A DNA stretch of 64,000 bases from Hyphomicrobiales bacterium (GCA_017305935.1 JAFKJU010000026.1:1-64000); one strand, 5' to 3'; shown: positions 43,440 through 53,362, counted from the stretch's first letter. Notes: generated by a model from the letters alone, not told the origin. Numbers and translations are program-made.

Positions 43440-44498
43440 ATGAAAATGAAGCGCCGATCGGCTATCCCCCTGCTCGACGACTCCGGCACAACGCTCCAGT
43501 CGCGTCCGGTGCGCAAACGCGATCCTGAGCAACCAAGCCTGCCCTTCGATCCGATGCCCGATCGCGTCGAGCCGTGCCTCGCCCTGCTCCGGCAGGCGCC
43601 GCCGGAAGGACCGGACTGGCTGTTCGAAAACAAATGGGACGGCTATCGGCTGGCGATCCACATCCAGCCCAAGGGGGTGCGAATCATTACGCGCGGCGGC
43701 CATGACTGGACCCACCGCTTTCCGACCATCGCTGCAGCGGCAAGGAAACTCGGCGTCGGAACTGCCATTCTCGATGGAGAGGCCGTGGTCCTCAACAAGC
43801 AAGGGCACGCCGATTTCGGGGCGCTGCAGCGTTCGCTCGGCGGCCGCGGCGGCAGGCGAGCTTCCACCGAGGCCGTCTTTTTCGCTTTCGACCTTCTCTA
43901 TTTCGATGGTCATGACCTCACCAAGACGGAGCTCGATGTTCGCCGGCATCTTCTCTCGGATTTCCTCGACGGCGCGACCGGAGCGGTGCAGCTGTCGGAA
44001 GAAGCCCACGGCGACGGCGCCGGGCTGTTGGCGAAGGCCTGCTTGATGGGCCTTGAAGGCATCATCGCCAAGCACCTCGACCGGCCCTACCGCTCCGGCC
44101 GCACCGGCGAGTGGATCAAGATCAAGTGCGTCCAGAGCGAGAGCTTCATGATCGTCGGCTACGAACAATCCGCCGCAGCGCGGGGCGGGATCGGCAGCTT
44201 GTTGCTCGCCGCGCGGCGCGGCGACACCTGGGTTTCCGTCGGTTCGGTCGGAACCGGGTTCAAGACGAAGGACGCCGAATATCTGCGCACGACGTTGGAC
44301 AAGCTGAAGACGAAGAGACCGGCCGTGCCGCTGAAGGGCAAGAACTACGTGTTCGCGCTACCGACGCTCATCGCAGAGATCGAATTCCGCGGCTGGACCG
44401 GCGACGGCAATCTGCGCCACGCCTCCTACAAGGGCCTGCGCGAAGTCCAGGACAATGCCGCGGTATTCCAGATGGAAACCTCTGCCGTCGGCAAGTGA
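43440..44498 (+). CDS. ATP-dependent DNA ligase, LigD ligase domain only
   Basis: A 352-residue ligase. The nucleotidyl lysine lies in FENKWDGYRLAIHI (KxDG motif), with AILDGEAVV (motif III), VFFAFDLLYFDGHDL (IIIa), GLEGIIAKHLDRPYRSGRTG (IV) and EWIKIKC (V). An OB fold follows (GDTWVSVGSVGTGF; IEFRGWTGDGNLRHASYKGL). The polymerase and phosphoesterase domains of full LigD are absent, so it is a ligase-only relative (LigC/LigD-like). It is in one line with the two ku genes and could seal ends they hold. Confidence 0.88.
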   Translation: MKMKRRSAIPLLDDSGTTLQSRPVRKRDPEQPSLPFDPMPDRVEPCLALLRQAPPEGPDWLFENKWDGYRLAIHIQPKGVRIITRGGHDWTHRFPTIAAAARKLGVGTAILDGEAVVLNKQGHADFGALQRSLGGRGGRRASTEAVFFAFDLLYFDGHDLTKTELDVRRHLLSDFLDGATGAVQLSEEAHGDGAGLLAKACLMGLEGIIAKHLDRPYRSGRTGEWIKIKCVQSESFMIVGYEQSAAARGGIGSLLLAARRGDTWVSVGSVGTGFKTKDAEYLRTTLDKLKTKRPAVPLKGKNYVFALPTLIAEIEFRGWTGDGNLRHASYKGLREVQDNAAVFQMETSAVGK

Positions 44499-44882
44499 CT
44501 ATCGTCGCCGGTCAAGGTCGGCATGGTCGAGACCGAAGTGATCCAGCACGAGTTGCAGATTGCGGCGGTTGGACTTGAAATAGACGTCGAAGATGTCGCC
44601 CAGCACCGGCACGCTGCCCGCGACCGTATCGAAGCCGACATTCACCAGCATCTTCACGAGCTTGTCGTTCGGCATGCCGAGACGGCGCGCCTCGTTGACG
44701 ATGACGAGGCTGACAGCCGCCGCAGCGAAATCGCCGATACCTGGGATCAGGCCAAGCACTGAATCCGCTCCGAGCGAGATCCGCGTTCCGGGAACACGAA
44801 GCGCGGTATCCATCAGCCGCGCCAGTCCGCGAATTCGACGGAGGCGCGCCAGATGCTCGATGGGAAGGTCGTGTTTCTTCAT
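44499..44882 (-). CDS. DUF4112-family membrane protein
   Basis: A 127-residue protein from the ATG at 44882 (MKKHDLPIEHLARLRRIRGL). Two hydrophobic stretches with conserved glycines are diagnostic: GADSVLGLIPGIGDFAAAAV and NVGFDTVAGSVPVLGDIFDV. These match DUF4112. The function of the family is unknown. It abuts the convergent ligase gene and lies 35 nt downstream of ligD. Confidence 0.8.
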   Translation of the reverse strand: MKKHDLPIEHLARLRRIRGLARLMDTALRVPGTRISLGADSVLGLIPGIGDFAAAAVSLVIVNEARRLGMPNDKLVKMLVNVGFDTVAGSVPVLGDIFDVYFKSNRRNLQLVLDHFGLDHADLDRRR

Positions 44883-44917
44883 TCTTCCTATGTGGTCTCG
44901 ACGCTCGCGTTCAAAGA

Positions 44918-47554
44918 TCATGCGGCCGCCTTGTGCTTGCCGAGCCGCTTGATCGCCTGTTCCAGCGGGCGCTGGCCATCGCAATAATCCTCCCATGCAC
45001 TCGTCTTCGCCAGCAGCGCCGGCACGGTGCGGATCGTGAACCGCTTCGGATCGAGATCGGATTTGACCTGCGTCCAGGTGAGCGGCATCGACACGGTGGC
45101 GCCCGGCCGCGCCCGCGGCGAGAGTGGCGCCACGGCCGTCGCCATGCGGTCGTTGCGCAGATAGTCGAGGAAGATGCGACCTTCCCGCAGGCTCTTGGTC
45201 ATCTTGATCAGATAGAGGTCGGGATTGTCTCGCGCCATCTCCTGGCAGACGTCGTGAGCAAAGCCCTTGGCCTCAACCCACGAGAGCGGCTTGCGGGCAT
45301 TGACGGCAAGCGGCGTCACGACATGGAGCCCCTTGCCGCCGGTCGTCTTACAGAAACTGATGAGGCCGAGGTCATCCAGTCGATCACGCATCTCGCGCGC
45401 GGCCGCAACCACGGCCGAGAACGGCACGTCCGGGCCGGGGTCGAGATCGAACACAAGGCGGCCCGGCACTTCGGGTTTCCCCGGTTCGCAGTTCCACGGG
45501 TGCAGCTCGATGCCACCAATCTGCGCGATGGCGACGAGACCCTCGACACGATCGACCTGCAGGTAGGGCTTCTTGTCACCGAAGACCTTGACCAGTTCCA
45601 GCAGGCTCGAGGTGCCGGGCATGGCATGGCGCTGGAAGAATTGCTCTCCGCCGATACCATCCGGCGCGCGGATGATCGAGCACGGCCGACTCTTCACATG
45701 CTCTATGAGCCAGGCGCCGACAGCTTCGTGATAGTGGGCCAGCTCTTCCTTGGTCACAGGCTTGCCGTCCCCGGCATCCGGCCACAAAGGCTTGTCCGGA
45801 TTGGAGATGAGCACGCCCATGACCTCCGCCTTGGCCCCTTTACGGCGCGCGGGCTTCGCCTTTGCGGCCGCGGCCGGCTCCGGCGTCTCGGTCTTTGCCG
45901 GCGAGGCGGGCTTTTCAGCTTCGACTTCCGCAGCCGGCTTGTCTTCCCGCAGGCCCTTGAACGCGGCTTGGCGCACCTGACCGTCGGCGGTCCAGCCGGC
46001 AAACTCGATCTCGGCGACCAGCTCGGGTTTGAGCCAGACGACCTCCCTCTCCTTCTTGGGCGCGCCTATCCCCGTGAAAGGGGACTTCTCGGTCTCGGCG
46101 GCTTTGAGCTTGGGCAGCAGCGTCTCGACCTTCTTGGCGCCATAGCCCGTGCCGACCCGACCGACATACACGAAATGGTCGCCGCGGTTGACGCCCACCA
46201 GCAGCGAGCGGAATTTGCCGTTCGTCTTAGCATAGCCGCCGATGACGACTTCCTGCCCCGCGCGGCATTTCGATTTCGCCCAGGTGTCGGTCCGACCGGA
46301 TTGATAACGCGCATCCGCCTGTTTCGAAACAATGCCTTCGAGCGAGAGCTTGCAAGCGGAGCGAAGCACGGCGTCGCCGCCGGTCTCGAAATGCTCGACA
46401 AAGCGCAGATGCGGATCCTCGGTCGCGTCCGCAACCAGTTCCTGCAGTCGGGCTTTCCGGTCGACCAGAGACTTCTCGCGCAGGTCTTCCCCTCCATCGA
46501 ACAGGAGGTCGAATGCGAAATAGACCAGGTTGCCGGTGTTGCGCTCCGACAGCGCTGCCTGCAATGCGGCAAAGTCCGGGGCGCCGTTGTCGTCGAGCGC
46601 ACAAATCTCCCCGTCTATGATACAATCGGGAAGCGCCGCGGCGGCGTCGGCGATCTCCGGATACTTGGCGGTCCAATCCAAGCCTTTACGGGTTTTGAGC
46701 GTCACATCGCCATTGGCGAGGCGCATCTGAATTCGATAGCCGTCAAACTTGATCTCGTGCAGCCAGTTGTCGCCAGCCGGAGGGCGTTCGAGCGTTTCGC
46801 AGAGCTGCGGCGGGATGAAGTCAGGCAGGTCTGCTGCCGTCGATGTCGCTACATCCTTGCGGGCCTTTTTCTTGCGCTCGTCGGCCGCAAGGCCGTGTTT
46901 GCTGTCCCAGACAGCATCGGCCTCAACCTCGCCGCTTGCCGCCATGAACGCTACCGGCTTTCGCCCCTTGCCGGCGGCGATTTGCTCCATCTTCCGGCCG
47001 GATGCGACCGAGGTCATGTTCTCGTCCAGGATGGCCGCGCCGTTCTCGTCGACGGAATGATCGTCGTGGTGTTTGATCAGCAGCCAGTTGGTCCGCTTGC
47101 TGCCGTCGCGATCATTCCGCATGCGCACCAAGACGAAGCTGCCATGCAGGCGCTTGCCATGGAGCACGAACTTGAAATCACCCTTCTTCAAAGCCTCTTC
47201 CGGTGACTTGTTGCCTTCGGGCTCCCAATAGCCGCGATCCCACAGCATGACCGTGCCGCCGCCATATTGGCCTTTCGGGATGGTGCCTTCGAAGTCGCCA
47301 TAGTCGAGCGGGTGATCCTCGACCTCGACCGCCAGCCGCTTGTCATGCGGATCGAGCGACGGTCCCTTGGTCACCGCCCAGGATTTGAACACGCCGTCGA
47401 GTTCGAGGCGGAGATCGTAATGCAGGCGCGTGGCATCGTGTTTCTGGATGATAAAGCGCAGACGGTTCGAGGATTTGACGGCCGTCGAGCCACTCGGCTC
47501 CTGCGTCTGCTTGAAGTCCCGTTTCTTCTTGTAGGTCGAGAGCTTGTCAGCCAT
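44918..47554 (-). CDS. ligD: Multidomain NHEJ DNA ligase D
   Basis: An 878-residue protein from the ATG at 47554. The order is N-terminal 3'-phosphoesterase ([20 protein letters not shown], residues about 30-150, with the catalytic His residues), central ligase ([14 protein letters not shown] with the KxDG lysine at about 230; [20 protein letters not shown]), an OB fold, an Ala/Lys/Glu linker, and C-terminal primase-like polymerase ([24 protein letters not shown] with the catalytic Dx[17 protein letters not shown]). All three activities appear intact. It acts with Ku in end joining. Confidence 0.93.
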   Translation of the reverse strand: MADKLSTYKKKRDFKQTQEPSGSTAVKSSNRLRFIIQKHDATRLHYDLRLELDGVFKSWAVTKGPSLDPHDKRLAVEVEDHPLDYGDFEGTIPKGQYGGGTVMLWDRGYWEPEGNKSPEEALKKGDFKFVLHGKRLHGSFVLVRMRNDRDGSKRTNWLLIKHHDDHSVDENGAAILDENMTSVASGRKMEQIAAGKGRKPVAFMAASGEVEADAVWDSKHGLAADERKKKARKDVATSTAADLPDFIPPQLCETLERPPAGDNWLHEIKFDGYRIQMRLANGDVTLKTRKGLDWTAKYPEIADAAAALPDCIIDGEICALDDNGAPDFAALQAALSERNTGNLVYFAFDLLFDGGEDLREKSLVDRKARLQELVADATEDPHLRFVEHFETGGDAVLRSACKLSLEGIVSKQADARYQSGRTDTWAKSKCRAGQEVVIGGYAKTNGKFRSLLVGVNRGDHFVYVGRVGTGYGAKKVETLLPKLKAAETEKSPFTGIGAPKKEREVVWLKPELVAEIEFAGWTADGQVRQAAFKGLREDKPAAEVEAEKPASPAKTETPEPAAAAKAKPARRKGAKAEVMGVLISNPDKPLWPDAGDGKPVTKEELAHYHEAVGAWLIEHVKSRPCSIIRAPDGIGGEQFFQRHAMPGTSSLLELVKVFGDKKPYLQVDRVEGLVAIAQIGGIELHPWNCEPGKPEVPGRLVFDLDPGPDVPFSAVVAAAREMRDRLDDLGLISFCKTTGGKGLHVVTPLAVNARKPLSWVEAKGFAHDVCQEMARDNPDLYLIKMTKSLREGRIFLDYLRNDRMATAVAPLSPRARPGATVSMPLTWTQVKSDLDPKRFTIRTVPALLAKTSAWEDYCDGQRPLEQAIKRLGKHKAAA

Positions 47555-47562
47555 GACCCGCC

Positions 47563-47934
47563 TCACCAGATCCTGCGGTCGATCTGCGAGGCGATCATCG
47601 GCACGGCGGCCGCGCCGGGCGCGCCAAGACGGAGACGCTGGACGACCCGACCGAGGAGATAGGTCGTGGCGGCCGTAGCGAGAACCCTGAGCCAAGGATG
47701 CACATCGCCTCGCGAAGGCCGCGCATCCATCCCGTCGGTCTGCATTCGGATCGTGGTCAGTCGAGCGCGCAGATCAGCAACCTCCTGCCGAAGAGCCGCA
47801 ATCTGCTGCTCGGCCGACATAGGCTTCTCGTCTCCGACGCCTGGATCCTCGGCAGGGCTTTCCTCTTCGAGTTCCGCGAGATGTTCGCGCAGCTGGGCCG
47901 GGCTGTCGAAGCCCTTCGCTCGTATATCGGTCAT
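47563..47934 (-). CDS. Small hypothetical protein with coiled coil
   Basis: A 123-residue protein. Residues about 10-65 are acidic and then helical ([20 protein letters not shown]), a predicted coiled coil. A weakly hydrophobic stretch ([20 protein letters not shown]) near residue 85-105 may associate with the membrane. It lies 8 nt upstream of ligD on the same strand, so the two are probably co-transcribed. No family recognised. Confidence 0.6.
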   Translation of the reverse strand: MTDIRAKGFDSPAQLREHLAELEEESPAEDPGVGDEKPMSAEQQIAALRQEVADLRARLTTIRMQTDGMDARPSRGDVHPWLRVLATAATTYLLGRVVQRLRLGAPGAAAVPMIASQIDRRIW

Positions 47935-48111
47935 TGCGTTTGCCTCCCGCGACGTCGACGCCGGTCATCGGAAAATTCTCGCTGGGCGCCGGTATGAAAA
48001 CACACCTGCGCGATGGTTGTTCCTCGCGGTCATTGGCAGCGTGGTTGCGATCAGGATCGGCGACGAATATGGTCGGCGCGGCGCTTCCGCCGTTCAGTTT
48101 ACGAGGGTTAC

Positions 48112-48315
48112 ATGGCAACCGGCACGGTCAAGTTTTTCAATCAGGACAAGGGTTTTGGCTTCATTACGCCGGACAATGGCGGGCAGGATGTCTTCGTCCA
48201 CGTTTCGGCCGTACTGTCGGGCGGTCCGCTGCGCGACGGCGCCAAGGTCAGCTATGAGATCGGCCAGGACCGCAAAACCGGAAAATCGAAAGCGGAAGAC
48301 GTCCGGACGATCTGA
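48112..48315 (+). CDS. Cold-shock protein (CspA family)
   Basis: A 67-residue single OB-fold protein from the ATG at 48112. RNP1 (KGFGFITP) and RNP2 (DVFVHVSAV) are complete, and it begins [18 protein letters not shown]. It is an RNA/ssDNA chaperone. GAGGG lies 6 nt upstream. Single gene, divergent from the ligD unit. Confidence 0.92.
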   Translation: MATGTVKFFNQDKGFGFITPDNGGQDVFVHVSAVLSGGPLRDGAKVSYEIGQDRKTGKSKAEDVRTI

Positions 48316-48336
48316 CGCGGTCGGTTCGAGATGCAA

Positions 48337-48363
48337 GCGCCGCGTGCTCCGCAGCCGCGGCGT
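48337..48363 (+). terminator. Candidate terminator after the cold-shock gene
   Basis: GCGCCGCG (48337-48344) pairs with CGCGGCGT (48356-48363), an 8-bp stem with one G-T pair, followed by TTCCATT. It is 22 nt after the stop. Confidence 0.45.
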
Positions 48364-48461
48364 TTCCATTCGTACAAAGGGTTAGACGAACCTCTTCTTT
48401 ACCACCACAGGATATCGTTCCGAAATTCTGTCATTGGACAGTCATCTCGTTCGGAGCGAGA

Positions 48462-50027
48462 ATGCTGGGCGAAGAATTAAAAACATCACTTGAAGCATGT
48501 CCGTCCGCGGTACTTGTCGTCGACGCCGTCGGTACGATTGCTTTTGCAAATGCCGAGGCCCGTCGGCTGTTTCTCACTGATGGTGATGTCTCAGGTTTGC
48601 CTGCCAAGCGATTTCTCCTTGACTGGCCTTTGCCGCCACAGATCCTGCAATACCGTATAGCCAATGCACGCGGTAACGAGACATTGGCGCGGGTCAAGGC
48701 CGCGAGATGGCAGGTGGCTTCGGGGATAATGACGACGCTTTATATCGAACCTGAACGCGACAGGAACCTGCCGGCTACGAGCGAGGCCGATATCCGCCTT
48801 CGGTCGGTGATCGAGATGCTGCCGCAAGCCGTGTGTGTGTTCGACGCGGAGGACCGGTTTGTCCTTTGGAACGGAAAATATGCTGAACTTTACAGCGACA
48901 TCGCGGCCCATCTTCGACCAGGAATTCCATTCGAGGAGATCTTGAAGATCAGCCTGGCCGGCGACGACATGCAGGAGCTGATAGACGACAAGGAAATATG
49001 GCTTCGCGAACGGATGGAGAAGTTTCGGCGGCCCGTCTCGCAGGAAGAGCAGCAGCTCCGCGACGGTCGATGGCTGCGACATGACGACCGACGCACGCCG
49101 GACGGCGGCGCCATCGGCATGCGCATCGATATCACGGGATTGAAGCAGCGCGAGGAATGGCTTCGCCAGCTGTTCGATGCCAATCCGATGCCGATGATGC
49201 TGTGCGACGGCGAGAGCCTCGCCATTCTGCAGGCCAATCAGGCCGCCTGTGATTTCTACGGGTACCGAAGCGAGGAACTGCTTTCGAAAGAGGCTGGCGA
49301 CATGCACGCGCGGGAGGACGCGCACCGCTTCACCAATGCGGTTCAAAACCTCAGCAGCGACTGCGATGCGAGGACGGTCTGGCGCCAGTTCGCGGCCGAC
49401 GGCAGCGAGCGCTATGTTCTGATCTATGTCCGGCTTCTCCACGAGGGGGTGAGACGCCGGCTTCTCCTGACCATCGCCGATGTCAGCGACCGGATTGCTG
49501 CGGAAGGCGAAGCCAACCGTCTTGCTCACCACGACGTTCTGACGGGCCTGCCCAACCGGATGCAGTTCTACAAGGCGTTAAGCGCGGCCCTCAAATCCAA
49601 CGACGGGAAAGGGGTCTTCGTTTTCTATCTTGATCTCGATGGGTTCAAGCCGGTCAACGACACCTTCGGCCATGCAGCAGGGGATGCTGTCCTCAAGATG
49701 ACGTCGGATCGGCTGCGAGCCGAAGCCCAAGGTCACATAATCGCCCGACTGGGCGGCGACGAATTCGCCATCCTGATGATCGGGGACCACGAGCACGCCG
49801 CCGCACTGGCAGAGCGCTGCGTTGCAGCCTTCGAAGCTCCTTTCCCCGTTCGGGGCATGGCCATCAAGATTGGTGTGAGCATCGGCCTCGCCGCCTCGTC
49901 GAGCGCCGGAGGTCTGGACGGCGACAAGCTTGTTCAGGCCGCCGACCGAGCCCTCTATCGCGCCAAGGCCAATGGCCGAAACACCTGGAATTTTGCCTCG
50001 AGGCGACGCGCTCAGAAGAGCGGCTGA
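48462..50027 (+). CDS. PAS-domain diguanylate cyclase
   Basis: A 521-residue cytoplasmic signalling protein. An N-terminal PAS-like domain (SAVLVVDAVGTIAFANAEAR, residues 1-100) is followed by a PAS-4/PAS-7-type domain (LPQAVCVFDAEDRFVLWNGK) and a third PAS (FDANPMPMMLCDGESLAILQ). The C-terminal GGDEF domain (residues about 350-510) has DVLTGLPNRMQFYKALSAAL and an intact active site ARLGGDEFAIL, so it should make cyclic-di-GMP. No EAL domain and no transmembrane segment. The gene stands alone. Confidence 0.9.
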   Translation: MLGEELKTSLEACPSAVLVVDAVGTIAFANAEARRLFLTDGDVSGLPAKRFLLDWPLPPQILQYRIANARGNETLARVKAARWQVASGIMTTLYIEPERDRNLPATSEADIRLRSVIEMLPQAVCVFDAEDRFVLWNGKYAELYSDIAAHLRPGIPFEEILKISLAGDDMQELIDDKEIWLRERMEKFRRPVSQEEQQLRDGRWLRHDDRRTPDGGAIGMRIDITGLKQREEWLRQLFDANPMPMMLCDGESLAILQANQAACDFYGYRSEELLSKEAGDMHAREDAHRFTNAVQNLSSDCDARTVWRQFAADGSERYVLIYVRLLHEGVRRRLLLTIADVSDRIAAEGEANRLAHHDVLTGLPNRMQFYKALSAALKSNDGKGVFVFYLDLDGFKPVNDTFGHAAGDAVLKMTSDRLRAEAQGHIIARLGGDEFAILMIGDHEHAAALAERCVAAFEAPFPVRGMAIKIGVSIGLAASSSAGGLDGDKLVQAADRALYRAKANGRNTWNFASRRRAQKSG

Positions 50028-50110
50028 CGGCTGGCGGGCGGGAGCGCAGAAAATAGGCCATGGACTCTCGGCCGCCCGGATGCTTCATTCCTCGTCCCGG
50101 AGGATATCGT

Positions 50111-50239
50111 ATGGCGTATGAATGGGATGCGGGCCGTGCCCGGCGGACGCAATTGATCAAGATGGTGTCGATGGTAGCGCTAACTGCATCGGTGATCAGC
50201 GTGCCGGTCGCGGTGCTGCTGACTGCCTCGCCGTTCTGA
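50111..50239 (+). CDS. 42-residue single-span membrane protein
   Basis: A short frame with GGAGGATATCGT directly before its ATG. It encodes a basic start (MAYEWDAGRARRTQLIKM) and one hydrophobic segment (VALTASVISVPVAVLLTASP) to the end. The strong ribosome-binding site and sensible topology support a real gene. Its function is unknown; it lies between the GGDEF gene and the convergent dehydrogenase gene. Confidence 0.5.
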   Translation: MAYEWDAGRARRTQLIKMVSMVALTASVISVPVAVLLTASPF

Positions 50240-50270
50240 AATCCAATACCTTGACCGGCGGTGCGGCAAT

Positions 50271-51149
50271 TCAGCTCTGGATGTTAGCGCTGTCCCCGGC
50301 GGTGATCGAATAAGTGCCGCCGGACGCCATGCGCGCTTCGTCGGAGGCAAGGAATACGACCATCGGCGCGACGTCGCGCGGATCGATCATCGGCATGCCC
50401 AGCGGTGACTTCTTCGCAAGTCCGGCCATCGCGGTTTTCTCGTCCTTTCCCTCGTCGCCGGTCGGCTTGCCGCCGGCAACATCGATCGCCTGCGCATAGC
50501 GTTCCTCGTGGCGGGTCAACACGGTGTCGATCAGGCCGGGTATGAGCGCATTGACGGTGATGCCGTACTCGCCAAGCTCCATCGCAGCCGACTTCATCAG
50601 TCCGATGATGCCCCATTTCGACGCCGAATACGCCGCACCGTTCTTGGTGCCGTGCTGACCCTGGGTGGAGGACGTCACGATGATTGACCCGCCACCGCGC
50701 TTGACCATCGCCGGCGCGAAAGCGCGGATCGCATTGGCCGTGCCGCTCAGGTTGACATCAATCTGATCGTGCCAGTCGGCATCCTCCATGTCGAGGATCG
50801 GCTTGAACCCCTGGATGCCGGCATTGGCGAACAGGATGTCGACGCGGTTAAACTCCTGCTCGATGCTGGTGGCGGCATCGCGCAACGCGGCAAGGTCGCG
50901 CTGGTCCAACCGATAGGCCGTCCATCGGCTGCCGAGCGCCTTGACCTCCTGACCAGTCTGATCGAGGTCAGCTTCGCTCGCCGGCGCATAGTCGAGCGTC
51001 GCGCTCACCGGTCCGGCAATGTCTATGCCGACAACATCCGCGCCGGCGGCGGCAAGAGCCGTGGCGGCTGCGCGGCCAATGCCACGGGCGGCGCCCGTGA
51101 CCACCGCCACCTTGCCTGTCAGGTCGAAGGGTCGCTTTCCGTCCGTCAT
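50271..51149 (-). CDS. Short-chain dehydrogenase/reductase
   Basis: A 292-residue NAD(P)-dependent SDR from the ATG at 51149, with GAGGGA upstream. The cofactor motif is AVVTGAARGIGRAAATALAA; NAG is at ILFANAGIQGF; catalytic Ser is in GSIIVTSSTQG and the YxxxK in AAYSASKWGIIGL. IDIAGP after strand 2 suggests NAD(H) preference. A long loop (residues 205-255) is typical of the mycofactocin-type/carveol-dehydrogenase-like SDR subfamily, although no mycofactocin genes are seen here. Substrate unknown. Confidence 0.85.
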   Translation of the reverse strand: MTDGKRPFDLTGKVAVVTGAARGIGRAAATALAAAGADVVGIDIAGPVSATLDYAPASEADLDQTGQEVKALGSRWTAYRLDQRDLAALRDAATSIEQEFNRVDILFANAGIQGFKPILDMEDADWHDQIDVNLSGTANAIRAFAPAMVKRGGGSIIVTSSTQGQHGTKNGAAYSASKWGIIGLMKSAAMELGEYGITVNALIPGLIDTVLTRHEERYAQAIDVAGGKPTGDEGKDEKTAMAGLAKKSPLGMPMIDPRDVAPMVVFLASDEARMASGGTYSITAGDSANIQS

Positions 51150-51183
51150 TCGAATCCCTCCTCTGCTCGGCATAACCGGCCGA

Positions 51184-51597
51184 TCACGCTTCCTTGCGCT
51201 TCAGCGGCTCCGGCTTCTCGCCATCGGGAAGGATCTCCAATAGGCGTTGGTGGATCACGTCAGCGCTGAATGGCTTCTGGATGAACACTGCACCATCCGG
51301 GAGCTGGCCAGGCTCTGGGTGCATCCGGCCGGAGGCGAAAAGGATCTTGATCGACGGCCAGCGCTGGGCCACTTCGCGCGCGAGATCGAAGCCGTTGCGA
51401 TCTCCCGGCATCTGAACGTCGGTGAACACCAGGACAATGTCGGCCTGATGCCGTTCAAGCTGGCCGACGGCTTTCGCGACATCCGTCGCTTCGAGTGGGC
51501 GGAAGCCGGCATCCCGCAGAATGTCTGCGGCATTGAGGAGAATGAAGACGTCATCATCGACGACGAGCGCGTAGGGCGTGGTTTCGAGATCTGACAT
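51184..51597 (-). CDS. Receiver-only response regulator
   Basis: A 137-residue single REC domain from the ATG at 51597. ALVVDDDVFILLNAADILRD carries the acidic pocket, LVFTDVQMPGDRNG the phospho-acceptor Asp, and FIQKPFSADVI the conserved Lys. No output domain is present. It is followed by the SDR and preceded 73 nt upstream by a histidine kinase on the same strand, so the two likely form a pair, as is common for HWE kinases in rhizobia. Confidence 0.88.
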   Translation of the reverse strand: MSDLETTPYALVVDDDVFILLNAADILRDAGFRPLEATDVAKAVGQLERHQADIVLVFTDVQMPGDRNGFDLAREVAQRWPSIKILFASGRMHPEPGQLPDGAVFIQKPFSADVIHQRLLEILPDGEKPEPLKRKEA

Positions 51598-51670
51598 GCT
51601 GGCACAAATGCTCATTGCGAGAATTTGTTTCGCCCCGAAACCGGTGTTGTCTGAAGAATTTGCGAGCGCT

Positions 51671-52720
51671 TCAGGGCACGAGCTGCTGAAGAGGGATTTC
51701 GAGCGTGAGGGATAGGCCGTCGTCATGCCAGTTCCGGGAGAGTTGACCGCGCAATCCCTGAAGCGAGGCGCGCTCGAGCGTCGAGCCAAATCCCTCATGC
51801 TTCCGGTTATCCGACAGGGAAACGCCGTGCTCGTCCCAAACCATCTTCAATCGATCGCCTTTAGCGTCGAGAGCAATGGTCAACTGGCCATCGGCCGTCG
51901 ATAGCGCGCCATATTTGGCGGCGTTGGTCGCGAGTTCATGGAGCAGCAATGCGGCAGACGTCAGCGCATTGCCAGAAATCGGAACATCTGCACCGGACAG
52001 CGATATGCGCGAACCAATCTCGTGCTCGTGCGGCGCGAGAATAGCCCTGAGCAGAGAGACAAAGGTGGTTGCCGTTTCAGCACCTGGATCGTTCGCCAGA
52101 TCAGGAAGCGTCAGCGAATGGGCACGCGCCAGTGCCTGCATCCGGGCGCTGAGATCGGAAGCAAGGGCCGCCGGGCTTGTCGAGGCTTTCGCGCTCAACG
52201 AGATCAGCGCGGTGGCCATCGTGAACAGGTTCTTGATGCGGTGGTGCATCTCGCGCAGGAGGATCGATTGCTGCGCGGCCGCCCGCTTCTGCGCGGTGAT
52301 GTCGCGCGCGATCTTCGAGGCGCCGAGGATTTCGCCGGCCTCATTGCGGACGGGGGATACAGTCAGCGACACCTCGACGAACGCGCCATCCTTACGGCGG
52401 CGCACCGTCTCGAAATGGTCGATCCGCTCACCGGCTCGCAGCCGGCGCAGTATCTCGTCTTCCTCATGATAACGCTCTTCGGGGATGACGAGGGTGATGT
52501 GCTTTCCGACTGCCTCAGCTGCGGTGTAGCCGAACAGGCGCTCGGCGCCGCGGTTCCAGGTCATGATAATGCCGTCGAGCGTCTTGCTGAGGATCGCGTC
52601 ATCGGAATTCTCGACGATCGCAGCTAGCCAGGCGCCTGCCTCGGAGGCATGTCGCCGATCTTCGGCGGCACGCTGTACGCGCTTGATGTCATCGATGCCT
52701 GGGGTGGTTTCTTCTGTCAC
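51671..52720 (-). CDS. PAS-containing HWE-type sensor histidine kinase
   Basis: A 349-residue soluble kinase. A PAS/PAC domain (residues 28-150: SDDAILSKTLDGIIMTWNRG; GASKIARDITAQKRAA) is followed by the HWE/HisKA_2 dimerisation helix LLREMHHRIKNLFTMATALI, with phospho-acceptor His in MHHRIKN. The ATPase domain has LLLHELATNAAKYGALS (N box). The domain ends with the usual GLRGQLSRNW and TLEIPL. No membrane anchor. Its partner is probably the receiver protein downstream. Confidence 0.9.
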   Translation of the reverse strand: MTEETTPGIDDIKRVQRAAEDRRHASEAGAWLAAIVENSDDAILSKTLDGIIMTWNRGAERLFGYTAAEAVGKHITLVIPEERYHEEDEILRRLRAGERIDHFETVRRRKDGAFVEVSLTVSPVRNEAGEILGASKIARDITAQKRAAAQQSILLREMHHRIKNLFTMATALISLSAKASTSPAALASDLSARMQALARAHSLTLPDLANDPGAETATTFVSLLRAILAPHEHEIGSRISLSGADVPISGNALTSAALLLHELATNAAKYGALSTADGQLTIALDAKGDRLKMVWDEHGVSLSDNRKHEGFGSTLERASLQGLRGQLSRNWHDDGLSLTLEIPLQQLVP

Positions 52721-52877
52721 CGCGCGCCTCCGGGAACGAACATAGTCCCCGAGAGGATTTTGCCCATATCGAAGCCTTCATGTAGGCCAGTTCGCGCCAA
52801 TTGAAACCTTTTGCCCCGATAATGCGCAGATAAAACAATGAGCCGCAGGCAGGATTTCCGCGCGGATCTTAGCGATC

Positions 52878-53300
52878 TCACTTCCTGGGCGAGCAGATGA
52901 GAGGACGAAGCTCTTCGACGATTACGCCCGCCTTGGGCGACAGCATGGCGCCGATCCAATTATCCGAAAACGTCCCGGCTGCGTCGGCCGGAGACAGCCA
53001 GATCACCTCGTTGGTGGCGAGTTCGATCTTCACCTCGCTGCCGATCGGGCTGCCGGCGACGGTCTGAACGTAGTGGCGCTTGATCGAGACCTGCTTGCCG
53101 GCCTGGTCGACCACACGATTGTCGCCATACTCAATCGAAACTTCACCTGCCTGATTGCTGGGGGTGCAATCTGTCGAGCGTTCGCACTGGATGACCGAAG
53201 AGAAGGTGCATTTCCATAGGAGGCCGCTCCGCCACATCGGATTATCCGCCGCATTCGTTGGTCCGGCCGCCAGCAGCAACATCACGAGTAAACGCTTCAT
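52878..53300 (-). CDS. Exported hypothetical protein in the transfer regulon
   Basis: A 140-residue protein from the ATG at 53300 with a signal peptide (MKRLLVMLLLAAGPTNAADN). Four cysteines (KCTFSSVIQCERSTDCTPSN and a C-terminal LICSPRK) suggest a disulfide-bonded periplasmic protein. No family recognised. A copy of the regulon site lies about 65 nt upstream (53363), linking it to the T4SS genes 28 kb away. Confidence 0.65.
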   Translation of the reverse strand: MKRLLVMLLLAAGPTNAADNPMWRSGLLWKCTFSSVIQCERSTDCTPSNQAGEVSIEYGDNRVVDQAGKQVSIKRHYVQTVAGSPIGSEVKIELATNEVIWLSPADAAGTFSDNWIGAMLSPKAGVIVEELRPLICSPRK

Positions 53301-53362
53301 TTGGACCTCAACCCCGCCGCCGGCCGCAAGCGGCAAACCCGTTCAAAACGGAGCGCATAATA

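Noticed and set aside
44933-47206. A 757-codon open frame on the plus strand
   Set aside because: It lies entirely antisense to ligD, whose domains and motifs are intact; long mirror frames are expected in GC-rich DNA.
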